DNA of 64,000 nt from Epiperipatus broadwayi (Eukaryota > Onychophora > Udeonychophora > Euonychophora > Peripatidae). The notes under the pieces are model-generated. The model was not told where the DNA came from. It saw only the letters and a list, made by a program, of their open reading frames with translations, and made no database searches. The DNA lies in NCBI GenBank assembly GCA_028023455.1, contig JAQFVV010006311.1, forward strand, positions 2,094,147 to 2,158,146, given 5' to 3'. The position numbers and the translations under genes were made by a program. Of this stretch, positions 1 to 13,400 are shown one piece after another (the stretch's first letter is position 1; every line of letters starts with the position of its first letter).

Positions 1-1240
1 TTTATTCGATAATAATAATAAAGTTACATTGGGAGGTCAGTATTGCTGAGAATGAATTTATTAAAGTTAGAGGGTGTGACACTTTTAAGTCACGGATGCT
101 TTGTAAAATAAATATAAAATAAAACAATATTGAATATCCGGAATGATTATGGAGGGCATCTCGCCGCTAACCCGTAGGAAAGTGTTTTATGAACAGCTGA
201 AACTTAGCGACTGTGTGACGATTGCGTTTAATTTCCAGGTGTGTCATTTGTGGACACACTGCCTGGAAACCGCAAGAAGCGAAGAGAACGGCCTTGGCCG
301 TGTAAAGAATCCTTGGAAAACTAAAACAAAGCGGTCTCAACAACCAATTCATTTACCAACAATATGAGACTAGTGTATATAAAACATACTGAATGGGTTT
401 TACTTGGATTAAGAGAAATGCTCAATCAAAATCCCAGAAATTCATTTAAAAGGGTCCACACATTCTCGACGTCAATGATGAACTTTGTAATTAAAGTAGA
501 ACACGGTAATTAAAATAGGAAAATGCATGCTTGCAGGTTTGAAATGTAAGTATAGATTTATATATGCAATCATGCATTAGGGGACACATTTAAATCATTG
601 ACCTCACACATACTCTCATATTATGTTAAAATCAATAAAATGTAGATTTTAAACTATGTGATTATTATATATTAAAGAAGATTAGAATCACCCTCGAACG
701 AGTGATTTGTGAGATAATAAAAATGGGAATTATTATACATTTAAAATATGCCTTAATAGCGGCGTCTTACTTTCAATAAAGGGAATAGTTCACTCGGTCA
801 AAGACGATTCTGACACATTATCATAATAAAATAAAAGAAAGCTTTATAAATAAAAAATATTAACCCAAGGATAGAGAGCAAAAATGTTGAGTATATTTAA
901 ACACGTTAAAGAAATACATAATGAAGTTATGTAAAATATAAGAAAACAATTTAAAATGGCTATAGCGTGTTAGTTAGGGATCACAAGAGCTCTTGGGTTA
1001 ATTGAGGTTACCTCTGGAGATGCATTTGCAGGTAGAGGTTCGGCAGGTTTTATAATTCAGCAGCAAAATCTGGAATGTTCATATTTTTGCAGCAGCAGCA
1101 GTTCCGGGTTTCCTTATGTGATAGCTTCCGATGGTCTGGAGCAGCGGCTGGCTATTCCGAGGGGACATAGCCTTCTTGATGCCTCTACTCTGTCATTTCA
1201 AAGTTAGCAATTTTTGTGGTAAACATGGTTAGAAACATTT
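1..1240. repeat. Higher-G+C block, LTR- or transposon-like
   Basis: This block is distinctly less A+T-rich than what follows, with CpG-containing stretches around 140-330 and 960-1200 and a short CAG run near 1090. Short ORFs here carry no recognisable domain. In base composition it resembles the blocks at 39400-41514 and 56645-58800, which I read as long LTRs. The left end is outside the window, so neither class nor strand is settled. Confidence 0.3.
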
Positions 1241-2519
1241 AATCAGCAAATGATCAGAATAAATTTGGTTAGAAACACCAGAAACTTTTCATTAGAAAAA
1301 GACCAGAATGATTTCTCTTAGAAACATTAGAATGGAGAACAAAAGAAAACCTTCCTTTTTATAGTAGAATTTAACAATAGAACTGCCCTAGAACATTACA
1401 AAAATATATTGGACTTATCAGCTGTAATTAAATCTATCCGAATGTCTAAAGGAATTCAACATTAATTAATTTCTTTTGTTAATTTCCCCTTCAACATTCG
1501 AATTACAAACTAGATTTAATTAAAAATTACGTTTATTAATTAAAGAAAACCTTAAGTGGACAGCTGCTGTTTTTAGATAAACTTATATAACATTAACTAA
1601 TTAAACTATTGTCCCTCATTTATTTTAACAGAAATATTTGGAATGACTTTTATTAAATTAATGATAGATCTTTTTATTTGGAATTTAGTTAATAAATTTA
1701 TTAAGAGAGGATACTTATTTAGAATGTGAAAGTTTTTGAAGATATCAGATTTTCTAATTTTAGTTGTCTACTTTTTTTTAAAAAAAAATTCAGTTGAATA
1801 CATTTCTTTGTTATCTGGTTTATTTAAAATAGGGACTATAGAAAATCACCATAAGAATCAGATTTCATATTAAAATTCTTGGTGGAAAGAGAAGGAAAAT
1901 TTTGTACTAAGTTCGGAGATCAATATCTTTAGGAATGATAGTATTATTTGGCTCAGAGAGCTTCAAATGTGGAATAAGATATAGAAATGTGTGTTTTAAT
2001 TATTCAATAGTTTTTCACAATATTTTAATATTGTATTGGGTTTTAAATAAATTTGAATAACTATATGTAATCTCAATACACTGATGTGTTTTATTGTTCT
2101 TGAGATGGCTCAATAAAATATAGCAAGGCATTGCAAAGATGGGATGAAATATTTTTAAATGTGATTATCAAAAATGGCACAGTAATAGCATACCAGGCAG
2201 AAACATATATAAGTTGAACATCTTTTTGCAATGTTATTCAAAATAAAACAGTATTGGTAGTTATTGTTCAAATATCTTTTTCATATAAATATTGATATAA
2301 TTTTGCTATACCATTTCACAGATTCTTGTAAGTCTGATGCTGAAAAGTTATTGTGGTAGTTTTTAATCAGCCCTCATAAGCTATATGAACAAATAAAGTC
2401 ATTGCATACTTTATTGCTTGTAGCTGCCTTATGAAATTTCAAGAACTATATCTATTATTAATGTGGTTTAATAATTTATATATCATTGTAAAAAAAAAAA
2501 AATATTTTTTAAATTTCAT
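1241..2519. other. A+T-rich stretch, nothing recognised
   Basis: No coding, splice-supported or repeat signal was seen. It includes homopolymer A and T tracts. Confidence 0.5.
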
Positions 2520-5500
2520 AATGTATATATTAACATCAGTGACTGACTACAATAGTTTTGTGAAGCCTTAAAGGAACCAAGCACGCCAAATTCCTAACAT
2601 CCACTCTATATGTTCTTGTAATTTCAACTGTTATTACTGTATGAGTATTCATATAATGTGGATCATGAATGGGCTTCTCACCAATATACATCAACCATTG
2701 TTGTGATTTTATTAATTTTTTACCTCTGAGTTTAAGATACAAGAAAGATCAGGGTTTTTCTTCTCAGTTGCCCGTTAGCTCTTTACCGAAATATTGCTGA
2801 ATTTTCTTGAAGGAAAAATGAATATGTGTCTGAATATACTTTTTTTAAATAGATGTTTACAATCATAATAGACAAAACTAAATTATAGCCCTTATTATCA
2901 GGAGGCTGTAAAATTGCCAGCCAAGATAAAGATTGGTGATCGAAATGGAGAATGGTAAGAATCCATGATTGTGGATCCAGGCTGTTATTTGTCAAACTTT
3001 TATTTACATATTTAAAATTCCAGATAATTTCAAATTAAGGAAGATTGCAAGATTTGGAAGAACTATCTAATATTAAATGGGGCATTATAGAACATTGTGA
3101 AATTAGAAGAAAAGTTAGAGAGATGATTTTAAAAAGGCATAAATATTGGAAACACAAATGAATAAGATTTTTTATAAACAGAAAGTGGAAGAACAACATT
3201 GTAGAAATTTATAGTATATCAGATAGAGCAAGAAAATTAATTATTCATCTTAAAAAAAAAAGATGTCAAATTCAGATAATTGAGGTTGATGCCCCAACAA
3301 GTTCTCCATGTGATGAAGTAGAAAATTTTTATATGAATGTACAAAATACTTTTGATCAGACCAAAAAACATTTTTACAAATGTCATGGGAAACTGTAATG
3401 CAAGAATTGGTTTGCAGTTGAAAATTGAAGATGCTCTGAGAAGAACTTGCAAATTATTTCAAAGTAGTAATGGATTTTGAAGATGATTCAGAATTGACCA
3501 AGATCAATAGAAAGATAACTGTTACACTATTAAGAAGTGCATGTCTACTGAGACAAGAGAATTTATAAAGAAAATAAAAAATGTGAAAATATATAAAAAT
3601 GATATATTAAGAAGGATTGAATATCTAGAATTTTGTAAAATGGTATGAAAAGGAATTATTAATGATATAAGAAAATATAATTATGAATTAGTGAGAAAAG
3701 CTATAGAAAAGAAGAAAAGAATTAAAAATATAAAACATCATCTTAATATTGATAGGAAATTTATTTCAGTAAGAAGATGGAACTATTACTAAAATGAGAG
3801 ATAACCTATAAAGAATTATAGAGTAATAAAGAAAAAGTATCCCCTACAATTGTCTGGATTTTAAAGGAAGAAGTGAGACATGCAATTAAATCTATGAAGA
3901 AGGGAAAAAGCTCCAAATAATGATGGAATTATAATTGATATCTCAACAAGAGCAAGTGAAGAAGTAGAAAATTTGTTATATACCAAATATCTAATTGATA
4001 AAAATGTATCTAATAGTTGAAAGAATACAGTAGTAATATTGATATTTTAAAAAGGTGATAAATTATAGAACTACGAGTCTTTTATCAGTTCTGTACAAAT
4101 TTTTTACATCTTGTCTACAGCAAACTTTTTATCTTAACCAATCAAGAAAAACAAGTTATAGTTAAAAGTGGTTTTAGTATAGAGAATCACATTCAAGTAT
4201 CAAGAGAAATTATGGAAAGGACCAATAAATGTGAGTTGTCATTATATTTGAATTTGTAGATTATGAAAAGGTATTTGATTTTATAAGCACTTTTTCAGTG
4301 ACTAAAGCATTCAATCAAGATATAGATTCAGGATATTATCATATTCTGAAGAGTATTTGTCAATATGCAGCAGCAAGGATAGATTAAATAGTGATACTAG
4401 GAAGAATTAACATTGAGAAGAGTGTATGACAGAGTGATTCCATATATCCAAAACTTTTTACAACAGTTTTGCAACAATGTTTGTGATTAAAATGAGAAAA
4501 TATAAAGTAAATGAAATTTTTTAAGTCATCTAGATTTTACAGCTGTTGTCATTATTTTTGCAAATAATGTTTCAGAGCTTCAAGAAATGTTCCAAGAACT
4601 AACAAATGAAATTAAAAGTAGGACTAATAGTAAATGCTAAAGAAATTAAAGTAATGTTCAATGGATTTTCTCAAAAAAGAAAATAACAAAAGTCAGATTT
4701 TTAACTTGATGGAAACATAATGGATGAAATTAATTATAGAATTAAACTTGGATGAAATGCTTTTTAGTAGAAGTAACTTCATATTAAAATGTAATTTGCC
4801 AATGTGTCTGAAAAGAAATGATTTTAATAATTCTTAGTTATGGATATAAGACTTGGACACTTAACAAAAGAGGAATACAGGGATTTCAGACTACTCGGTG
4901 AAATATGAAGAGATATATGTTCAATGGATTCTCTCAAAAGATGAAAATAAAGATTGATTGTGATGAGTTAGAAGAAGTTAACAATTACTAATACTTTGAT
5001 CAGATTATTACTACAGATTAAAACAAATGGATGAAATAAATCATAGAATTAAACTTGATTGGAGTGCTTTTGGTAGAAATAATTTTAGTATTAAAAGGAA
5101 ATATGCCTATGTGTTTGAAAAGGAAAGTTTTTAATAAATATGTTTTACTAGTTATTTATAGATTTGAAACTTGGTCATTTAATAGAAGGGCAATATAGAG
5201 ACTTCAGACATGCATGTTAGGAGTAACTAGAAAAAATTGAAATTGCAAAACATGGATAAAAGAACAAACAGTTGTTACTGACATCATTGAAAGAATTAAA
5301 AGACTGAAGTAGAGTTGGACTGGACATATTTCTAAAAAAAATGATAATAGGTGGACAATTGAAATCTTAAACGGATTCCAAGAGTTTGTAAAAGTCCCAT
5401 AAAGAGACCACATGTGAGATAGATGGGTGAAATAAGAAAGCGTGCAGGGGTGATGTGGAGAAAAGAGGCTAGAGATCAGAGAAGATGGATTGAACTTGGA

Positions 5501-5565
5501 GAGAGTTTCATCTTGCAATGAATTAATAATGGTTGACAATGATGATGATATATTAAGAGTAAAGG
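2520..5565 (+). mobile_element. Decayed RTE-like LINE, copy 1
   Basis: Broken frames read as an endonuclease (VMGNCNARIG around 3380-3430, cf. the family GDFNA motif) and then a reverse transcriptase. RT signatures include FVDYEKVFD near 4250-4280, a degenerate QSDSIYPKLFTTVL near 4430-4480 and FANN in place of the FADD box near 4550. A C-terminal tail follows, with RIKRLKxSWTGHI near 5290-5330. Many stops and frameshifts show it is long dead. The 5' part (2700-3000) matches the copies at 5580 and 29300-29460. The 3' RT part is internally duplicated (about 4655-4915 against 4917-5215). Confidence 0.75.
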
Positions 5566-5574
5566 AAGCAATCA

Positions 5575-8500
5575 AGTATGAAATACATGTGTGTTCAAAT
5601 GAAGTTTTTTTAAATGGATATTTATAATCATGATAGACAAAATTAAATTATGGTCCTTATTCCCAGGAAGCTGTAAAGTTACCAGCCAATGCAGCAGTTG
5701 ACTACAATGCAGAAATTCCTAACAATTCTCTGATTGTTGATCCAAGCTGTCATTCAGTGATGATCTATTATTAAGTACTTATAACTGTAGATTATTTTCA
5801 AGTGAAATAAGAGTGCATGAATTGGAAGAAAAATGTTCTAATTTAAATGAGACATTTTTGGACTGTGTGAAGTTAAAAGAAATGGTAAAGAGACAATTGA
5901 TTTAAAATGTGAACAAGTATTTTATTACAAAAGCATAAATATTTGAAGCACAGGTAGACTGGGATTTATTATAAATAAAAAATGAATCAACAACATTGTG
6001 AAAACTATTGGTATATGAAACAGAGTGGCAGGATTGGTTATTCAGCTTTAAGATTTATGCAGATAATTCATAGTTATGTTCCAAAAAAATGTTATTGTTA
6101 TGAAGAAGCAGAGGATTTTTATATAGAATGTATAAAATACTTTTCATCGGATTAAACAATATTTTAAAATTATCATGGGAAACTTTAATACATTGAAAGA
6201 TTAAAATGCTGTGGATTAATTTGGTTGTAGTGACAGAAGAGAGAGAACACAGATATGTGAAGTTCACAGGAAAAAAAAACAACTACATTATAAATTTTTT
6301 CTTTGAGAAAAATGCTAAGCAGAAGTGGATACGAAATCATCCATGTGAAGGTACCAGGATTGAAATTATATTTTGATTAACAGAAAATATGTATTCAAGA
6401 TTATAATGTTTTGAAAAGAATGAACATAGAAAGTGATCATCAATTAATAAGATGTAAGATACAAGTTAAGGCAAAATTAAAGTAATAAAGATTATTAAGA
6501 AAAGCAGTATTAACAGTTAAGAGGCCTAACTTTCAAAAACATTCCATTGAACTTATATTAGAACTTACAAATCGTTTTAAAATATTATCATAATTTGAAA
6601 ATGATTCAGATTAAGAAGATAATTGATACACAAAAGACAGCAATTGACCAGTAAAATTTCTTTTAAGATAAGACAATTTATGAAGAAAAGAAGGAATATG
6701 AAAATATATATAAATGATCTATAATTTTGTAAAATGTATAAAAAAGAATTAATAATAATGTAAGAAAATATAATTGTGAAATAGAAAGAAAAGTTATAGA
6801 CGAGACTAAAATCAAAACTGGAAAACATCTTGGTATTGATAGAAAATTTATTTTACAATAAGAAGAAAAGATGCAATTATTACTAAAAAAAGGAGGTGAC
6901 TTCATTCAAGAATTTTATTGTTATAAAAAATAAGAAACTAAAGATTCTTCTAGTTATTATATTTTCTGAATTTCCAAGTATTTTAAGTGAAGAGATAAGA
7001 CAGGCAATTAAATCCATGAAGAAAGGAAAAGACCAGAAAGTGATGGGTTTATTATTGATATTTTAAAATAAGCAAGTGAAGAAATAGAACAATTGATGGC
7101 AAAGTTAATTAAATACCAGAAGATTAGAAGAATGTAATAATAATATTAATATTTTGAAAGAATGATAAAAAATATATTAGAAGCTGCAGAACTGTTTTTT
7201 ATCATTATATGTAAAATTTTTACTAAAATGATTAAAATTTGTCTACAGCAAACTTCTATTTTTAACCAACCAAAAGAATAAACTGGATTTATAATTGATT
7301 TAAACACAGTGGATTACATTCAAGTATTGGAGAAGATATAGAGAATACCAATATATGTGAATTGCCATTATGTTTTGGATTTGTAAATTATGAAAAGGCA
7401 TTTGATTCTATAAGCATTCCTTCAGTGCTTAAAGCATTGAATCATCAAAATATAAATCCAAGATATTGCATATTCTGAAGAATATTCATCAAAGTGAAAC
7501 ATTACATAGTGATACTAAAATGATTAACATTGAGAAGTGGGTACAGCAGAGTGATTTCATATCTGTAAAATTTTTAGCAGTTATGCAACAAATATTTTGT
7601 GGATTAAAATGAGAAGCTAAAGCAGTAAAAGTAAAAGGTGATTATTTAAGTCATATAAATTTTGCAGTTGATATGATTGTTTTTGCAAATAATATCTTCA
7701 GAGCATCAAAAAATATTGCAAGTGTTATTAGATGAAAGTAAGAAAGTAGGACTAAAGTTAATTCTTAAATAGTACAGTAATGTTTAATGGATTTTCTCAG
7801 AAGGAAAAAAAATAATTTTGCATTAAAGAAGTTAATAATTATGATTACTTTAGTTAGATCACTGATACAAATGGAAACTATATAAATGAAATTAGTCATA
7901 GAATTTAAGTTGAATGGAATCATTTTTGACAGAAATAACTTAATATTAAAAAGAAGTATTTCTGTGTATTTGAAAGGAATATTTTTAATAGATGTATTTT
8001 ATTACTTTTTACTTATGGATTTGAAATTTGGATATTTAATAGAAGAGCAATTCTGGGAATTCAGTTCACTAAATGAAATATGGTAAGATTTATGTTAGAA
8101 ATGACAAGAAGAGATTGAAAACAAAATACATTCCTGAGAGAATAAACAATTATTACTCATATCATTGAAAGAAATAAGAAACTGAAATAGAGCTAGACTG
8201 TGCATATTGCTAGAAGAGTTGATTCTTTGACTAAGATTGCTATTAAACCACTACAAAATCATATTATCACCATTTCTTATGCTTATACAATCTGTTAACA
8301 CAGTAGCAAGTTTTTCCATACAATATTAACACTTGTTACAAGCCATAGTAATCAATTAATGTCAGAAGGTTAGTGCATCAAATCCCTATCAAGTGCCTAT
8401 TCATCCAATATTCCCAGACTAGTTTCTAGTTTACAGCTTTCATCAATAAGGAATGTTTGATCTGAGAACATTTTCCAGGTTTTTGGATCTAATTCATTCT

Positions 8501-9360
8501 TCCAGCAGCCATCTTTTAGCATTTTAGTTAATTATAAAGATATGAGCCCAAACTCAAGCCATCTCAATAATGTTTTTAAATCCAAGATAATTTGCTTGAC
8601 ATTCATATACACCTGAACCCAGTTCATTATCTATATATTTTGATATCTAGTTTTTTAATAACCATAGCCATCAATATGCTTTGGCTAAGATTGATATTAA
8701 ACCACTATAATATCACATGATCACTTTCTTTTATCTATACAATCTGTTAATACAGTAGCAACTTTCTTCATACAATATTGCCATCTAATGCAAGCTATAG
8801 TAATCAATGGATATTAGAAAGTTAGTGCATCAAATCCCTATGTAATGCCTACTCAACCAATATTCCCATACTAGTTTCTAGCTTATGGTTTTCATCAGTG
8901 AGAAGTTTTGAATCTGAGAGCACCACACCTTAATTTTTGGATCTAATGCATCTTCCCAGAAGCCACCTTTTATCTCTTTAGTTAACTATAAAGTTTTGAG
9001 CCCAATCTAAACACAGTAATATTTTTAATCCAAGATAATTTGCTTATGTAGCCATACAGAAATAGATGGACAGTTGAAATCTTAAACTGGATTCCAAAAG
9101 TTCTCGTTCTCTTTGGTATTACAGATAAAAATATTATATTACAAGGCCTTACAGTAAATTTATCTTTTGTAAATTTTTCTGATACATATATATATTGAAA
9201 TGAATAAAATAACAGTAAGTGACTGTTTCTTAATAGGAAATTACCATGTGTGGATTGAATGAATGAAATAAGGAAGTTTGTTAGGGTGTTGTGGAGATAA
9301 GTCTAGATATTAGAAAAAATGGATTAAACTTAGAGAGATAACCAAAAATATAGTGATGCT
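5575..9360 (+). mobile_element. Decayed RTE-like LINE, copy 2, interrupted
   Basis: It starts directly after copy 1 with the same 5' sequence (gtccttattcccaggaagct around 5660). It repeats the RT order: FVNYEKAFDSISIPSVLKAL near 7378-7430, then a degraded QSDFI-type box near 7545. The 3' end resumes after an insertion (8224-9055) with tggacagttgaaatctta, as in copy 1, and ends near 9350. A second small insertion of about 130 bases seems to sit at 9095-9225. There are multiple stops and frameshifts. Confidence 0.72.
8224..9055. repeat. Tandemly duplicated repeat inserted in LINE copy 2
   Basis: Two diverged units (about 8233-8640 and 8678-9055) share long blocks such as gtgcatcaaatccctat and actagtttctag. 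The same family recurs at 45397-45720 as a foldback. The insert splits the LINE between ctagaagag and atagatggacag, so it arrived after the LINE. It has no coding capacity. A non-autonomous DNA element is likely. Confidence 0.6.
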
Positions 9361-9744
9361 AATAATATTTTTTCCATTTGGATACCAGAGAATATCAGCA
9401 ATCAGATCTTGATACTAATTTTTGATTATTAGCTTTAATTAATAAGAAACATTAGAATGTATCTATCCAGCGGTCTCCTTCATTTTTTTAATACTAATCA
9501 GGATATAATAACTTGAAAGTGTGAATAGTGTTGATTGGTATTTGCAATTCAGAATTATTCAATGAATTGAAATTATTTATACTATTGTTTTATATCTATT
9601 GATTATCTGTTGAAGCACAGAAGCTGAAAATAAGTATTTTTTATTAGGAGAGCTAATCAAATGAGATAATAATGGGAAAAATAAGTTTATAATATTAGTT
9701 GTTAATAAGTCAATTATTTTATATAGTGCGATGTTTTTTACAAA
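9361..9744. other. A+T-rich stretch, nothing recognised
   Basis: No gene or repeat was recognised apart from short A+T runs. Confidence 0.4.
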
Positions 9745-9970
9745 CTGTAATCTTAAAACAGCATTAAACTGTTGCACATGCGCTTTGGATTTTAACTATA
9801 AAATGAATGAATACAAACACTTCAAACACATGATAAAGTCTTTGGAAAAAATGGCCATTCTATCTCTTCCAAAGACTTTATCATGTGTTTGAAGTGTTTG
9901 CATTCATTTATTTTATAGTTAAAATCCAAAGCGCATGTGCAACAGTTTAATGCTGTTTAAAGATTACAAT
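9745..9970. mobile_element. Near-perfect foldback (MITE-like) hairpin
   Basis: The left arm is about 9745-9847 and the right arm 9867-9970, with a loop of about 20 bases. The arms are almost identical reverse complements, including ttgcacatgcgctttgg on the left and ccaaagcgcatgtgcaa on the right. The short phrase atattagttgtta occurs on both outer sides (near 9691 and 9968). The high arm identity implies recent formation or gene conversion. It has no coding capacity. Confidence 0.75.
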
Positions 9971-10343
9971 ATTAGTTGTTATCTTTTTTTTTTTAAGTTT
10001 ATTAAACTATTATTTCCAGTTGTAAAAATAGGGTTAGACTAATGTAGACTGAATTATTGCTGTTAATTTAAATTTAAGCTAGAAGCATATGACACTTTAT
10101 TTTAACATAGATTTACTTAACTATTCAAACATTTACATACATGTGTAGGAGTTATGGAATCAGTTTTTTTTTTTGTATTTAAACATTATATGAATTCATT
10201 ACAATAGAAAATTTTAATTCTTTTCCGTTGTTAATAACGTTGTTGTCTGCTCAATTTTTTTTAATACCCAATCTTTTTTTTTTTTTTTGACAAATCAGGA
10301 GAAAATCTAAAAATAACAAACATTTATTTGAAAGATTTTTTGT
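9971..10343. other. A+T-rich stretch with poly-T tracts
   Basis: Several T runs of 9-15 occur, for example near 10160 and 10275. Nothing else is recognised. Confidence 0.4.
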
Positions 10344-10440
10344 TGTTAGCCTAGAGGTTATCGCAGCTGCCTTGCAAGCAAGTAGTTGGTTGCAGATGGT
10401 TGTGAGTTCGCCTCCCGGCCGATGCTATGACATATGGAAA
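10344..10440 (+). mobile_element. tRNA-derived SINE
   Basis: A box A-like tagcctagaggttatcgc lies near 10346, followed about 50 bases later by a box B-like gagttcgcctcc near 10403-10414. An A-rich tail (ggaaaaaaaacaa) follows. This spacing is typical of an RNA polymerase III internal promoter. The arms do not close into a proper acceptor stem, so it is a SINE, not a working tRNA. Confidence 0.6.
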
Positions 10441-13400
10441 AAAAACAACTATTAATTAATTAACAGTCAAACAAATTCAACTGTATTTCTAATTACATTC
10501 TGTAATAAATTATGATATATATATATACCATACACGTATATAAGATTTATTTTTGATGGATTGTAACAAAATTCTAGTGATATTTAGATTTCTCTTACGC
10601 ATGCTCTGAAACTATCTTTTTTTTTTTTTTAAATTATCAATAATATATATTATTTAACTTTTTAAAAAATATAGTTAGAATTTTATTCACTTATTGTGTG
10701 TGTGTACTATATATGCACTGTTTATTCTTTTTAAACTAAAGGATCCCCACTTTTCTATTGTACAGAAAACCTTTGCAGAAAATGGAAATGACTGCTTTCT
10801 GTTTAGCATTGTTATAAAAATATTTATAAAACAAATTTAATTGAATTTTTTTAAAAAAAAAAATGGAATTCTATATTTTGTTTATTAGGAACTTTTTTTC
10901 TCTCTCTTTTTTTCCTATGTTGAAATTCTATTATAGTCATTGTATTTCCTGCTTTATATTTTATAATTGAGTCATTTGCCATCTGTATAATAAATATACT
11001 TTATATTGTATTATTATGATTGTTGCTGCTGCTGTTAATATTCATGATTTTTTTATTAGTTCTCTTGGCAAATTAGAAGCACTAAGTTTCTAATAAATTA
11101 TTCATGTACTTCTTTCTTCAAGAATTATTAATTTTTCAAAACATAATGACTTATTAATAATTTCTGTAACATCTTATAAGCTTTTATTTTATTTAAGTGA
11201 AGTATCTGTGATATATTTTTACATTAAATATTTTTATTAAGATTTTAAAATATTTTTTCAGTACTCCATAGAATAAACAAGAACTTTAAAACTATTTGAA
11301 GTTTTTAATTAAAAATGTTCTGGTTCATTGTTATATCCAGTTTATAAATAATTCATGCTTTTTTTCTTTTCATTTAATTTGGTCTCTAGTTCACCTCTAA
11401 TTTGAAGAATTCAGTTAAATTAGTAAGAGTAAAATTATTTTTTTTCCAGTTGATTTTTAAATTAATATCTAAATTTAATTAGAATATATGTAATGTCTTT
11501 ACATTTATATACATGAATGTGTGCCCATTTTTATTGCATGACTAATTTTTTAGGTTACCGACCTTTTTCTTAATACCTGTATATGTTTGAATACATATCA
11601 GATATATGAATATATGAATGTGGAAAATGTTTATTGTAAAAATAACTGAGATATATCAATGATATTTTTAATGCATATTTACAAAATTGTTAAATCATAT
11701 TGCTTTCTTATAATTTCACTAATCTTTCTATTGAGAAACAACATTTTTAATGTACTATTTTGCTTATAATATTGAAATAGTATACAGATAAAAATAAGAA
11801 AGCCATGTTTGGTATCTGTATTACTTTTATTTGTAATGAGATATTGTTATATGGATAATTTAATCATAGATATTTTTATGGCATATAAATCAAAAACATT
11901 TATTTGTCCAATGATCAAGTGCCTGTTAAGTCTGCATTCCTTTAGACAGAGCATAAATGTTCAAACTATATGAAGTGAGCATACAAAAAAAAACAATTTT
12001 AGGTTAATGAGTTCCTTTTATAGTAAATAAGTTGTCTGCAACCCATTGCCATATCTATATAAGAAGACTTTTTTAATAAAATAATGTACCACTAATGAAC
12101 AGTGTTACATGTTCATAAATTTTATAAAAGTAAAATTTTAATATAAAAAGAATTTATAAGTAGTTAAAGAATTTTAAACAAAAAATACTACAGAATTATT
12201 TATCAATAAATGATTGAGATAAATTTTGTTGAAAGAATAATTAAAAGTTTAATAAAGTGAAGTTTAATTTGGAAGTTTGAAGAGTTTTTTTTTAAAAAAA
12301 CAAAACATAGTTTGCCAAAGGACAAAGCACTGTGGCATTTTATTATTATAAAGTTTTACAAATGAAAGAGTGATAGAGGGGAGAGAAATTTAACTAAGTA
12401 AAAGTTAAAACTAGAATTCTCTCTTTTCATAAATTTAAAAGAGAAATAAATGTATGTGGGCAAAAGTGAAATTGGGTGAAATGTAAAAGGAAAGCATATA
12501 AATTTAAATTTACTTAAGGATTGCTCAGCTGATAAAAAATGGAAACAATAACTGTAAAGTGCAGTACATGAAAACAATAGGAAATAATTCAGAACCATAT
12601 CTTATCCAGAGTCTAGATTAATCTGAGCAGGTATGCAGATTAAGCAAACAATGGAAATATAATTAATAAAAATTTACCAATTAAACTAAATCAGAATGAT
12701 AAAAGAGACAATGAGAGGGTGGCATATGAAAGGACTACAAATTTATTCATCTTTATTCAAACTCTGATTTTTGATTTTGTTTCACATATTTGATTCATGA
12801 GTTAATTAACATCATACAGTGCTAAGCAGAAATGGAGTATGAGGCCAGTCTCCAATCCCGATCCTTCAGAACACCAGATATCCATTTAGAAGTTATGCCC
12901 ATGTAATCTGAGCTGCTAAGGATGTCTATCTCAATAAACGAAGGAAGTCAGCCAAGAGCAAAAGCCATTAGGAAGTTCAAAACCCAACTGGTTGGTAACC
13001 AATTTAACAGAGATGAAGTGAGGAGCCATATTCCTGTAGTATAAGTGCAAAAATCCTAGGTAAATATGAACTTCTTACTCCCATTCATAAACTGATATTG
13101 ACTTTGTTGAACATGAATAGCCTTAGCAATTTTTGAGTGCCTTTATAATTATCATATAAACTGGACTCAAGTATGTGCATGTACATTTAATCTCTTTTAA
13201 TATATTTAGTTAAATACGTATAAAACTTTTCTTGAATAATCAAGTGTGTAGTTTTTTGTATGTGTGCTTATGTAAAGGTATAATTAGTTATATTATTTTT
13301 ATTATCATGTATTTATAAAAGTATGCTAACAGTTTTATAATATTCCTTCTACAATATTTTACATCATTTTTCTTTTATTATTAATTAAAAGTATTTTAAA

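Noticed and set aside
143-367. 74-codon ORF in the first block
   Set aside because: It has an equally open frame on the other strand and no domain, and it lies in LTR-like sequence. Reduced A+T simply gives fewer stops.
5204-5575. 123-codon minus-strand ORF
   Set aside because: It is antisense to the RTE tail, whose plus-strand reading (EIRKRAGVMWRKEARDQRRW) matches the LINE family. It is a shadow.
10344-10440. A functional tRNA gene
   Set aside because: Promoter boxes are present, but no acceptor stem or anticodon arm closes. An A-rich tail fits a SINE.
10757-10830. Possible upstream exon after tgtacag (KTFAENGNDCFLFS)
   Set aside because: No donor follows in a matching phase and the frame stops soon after.
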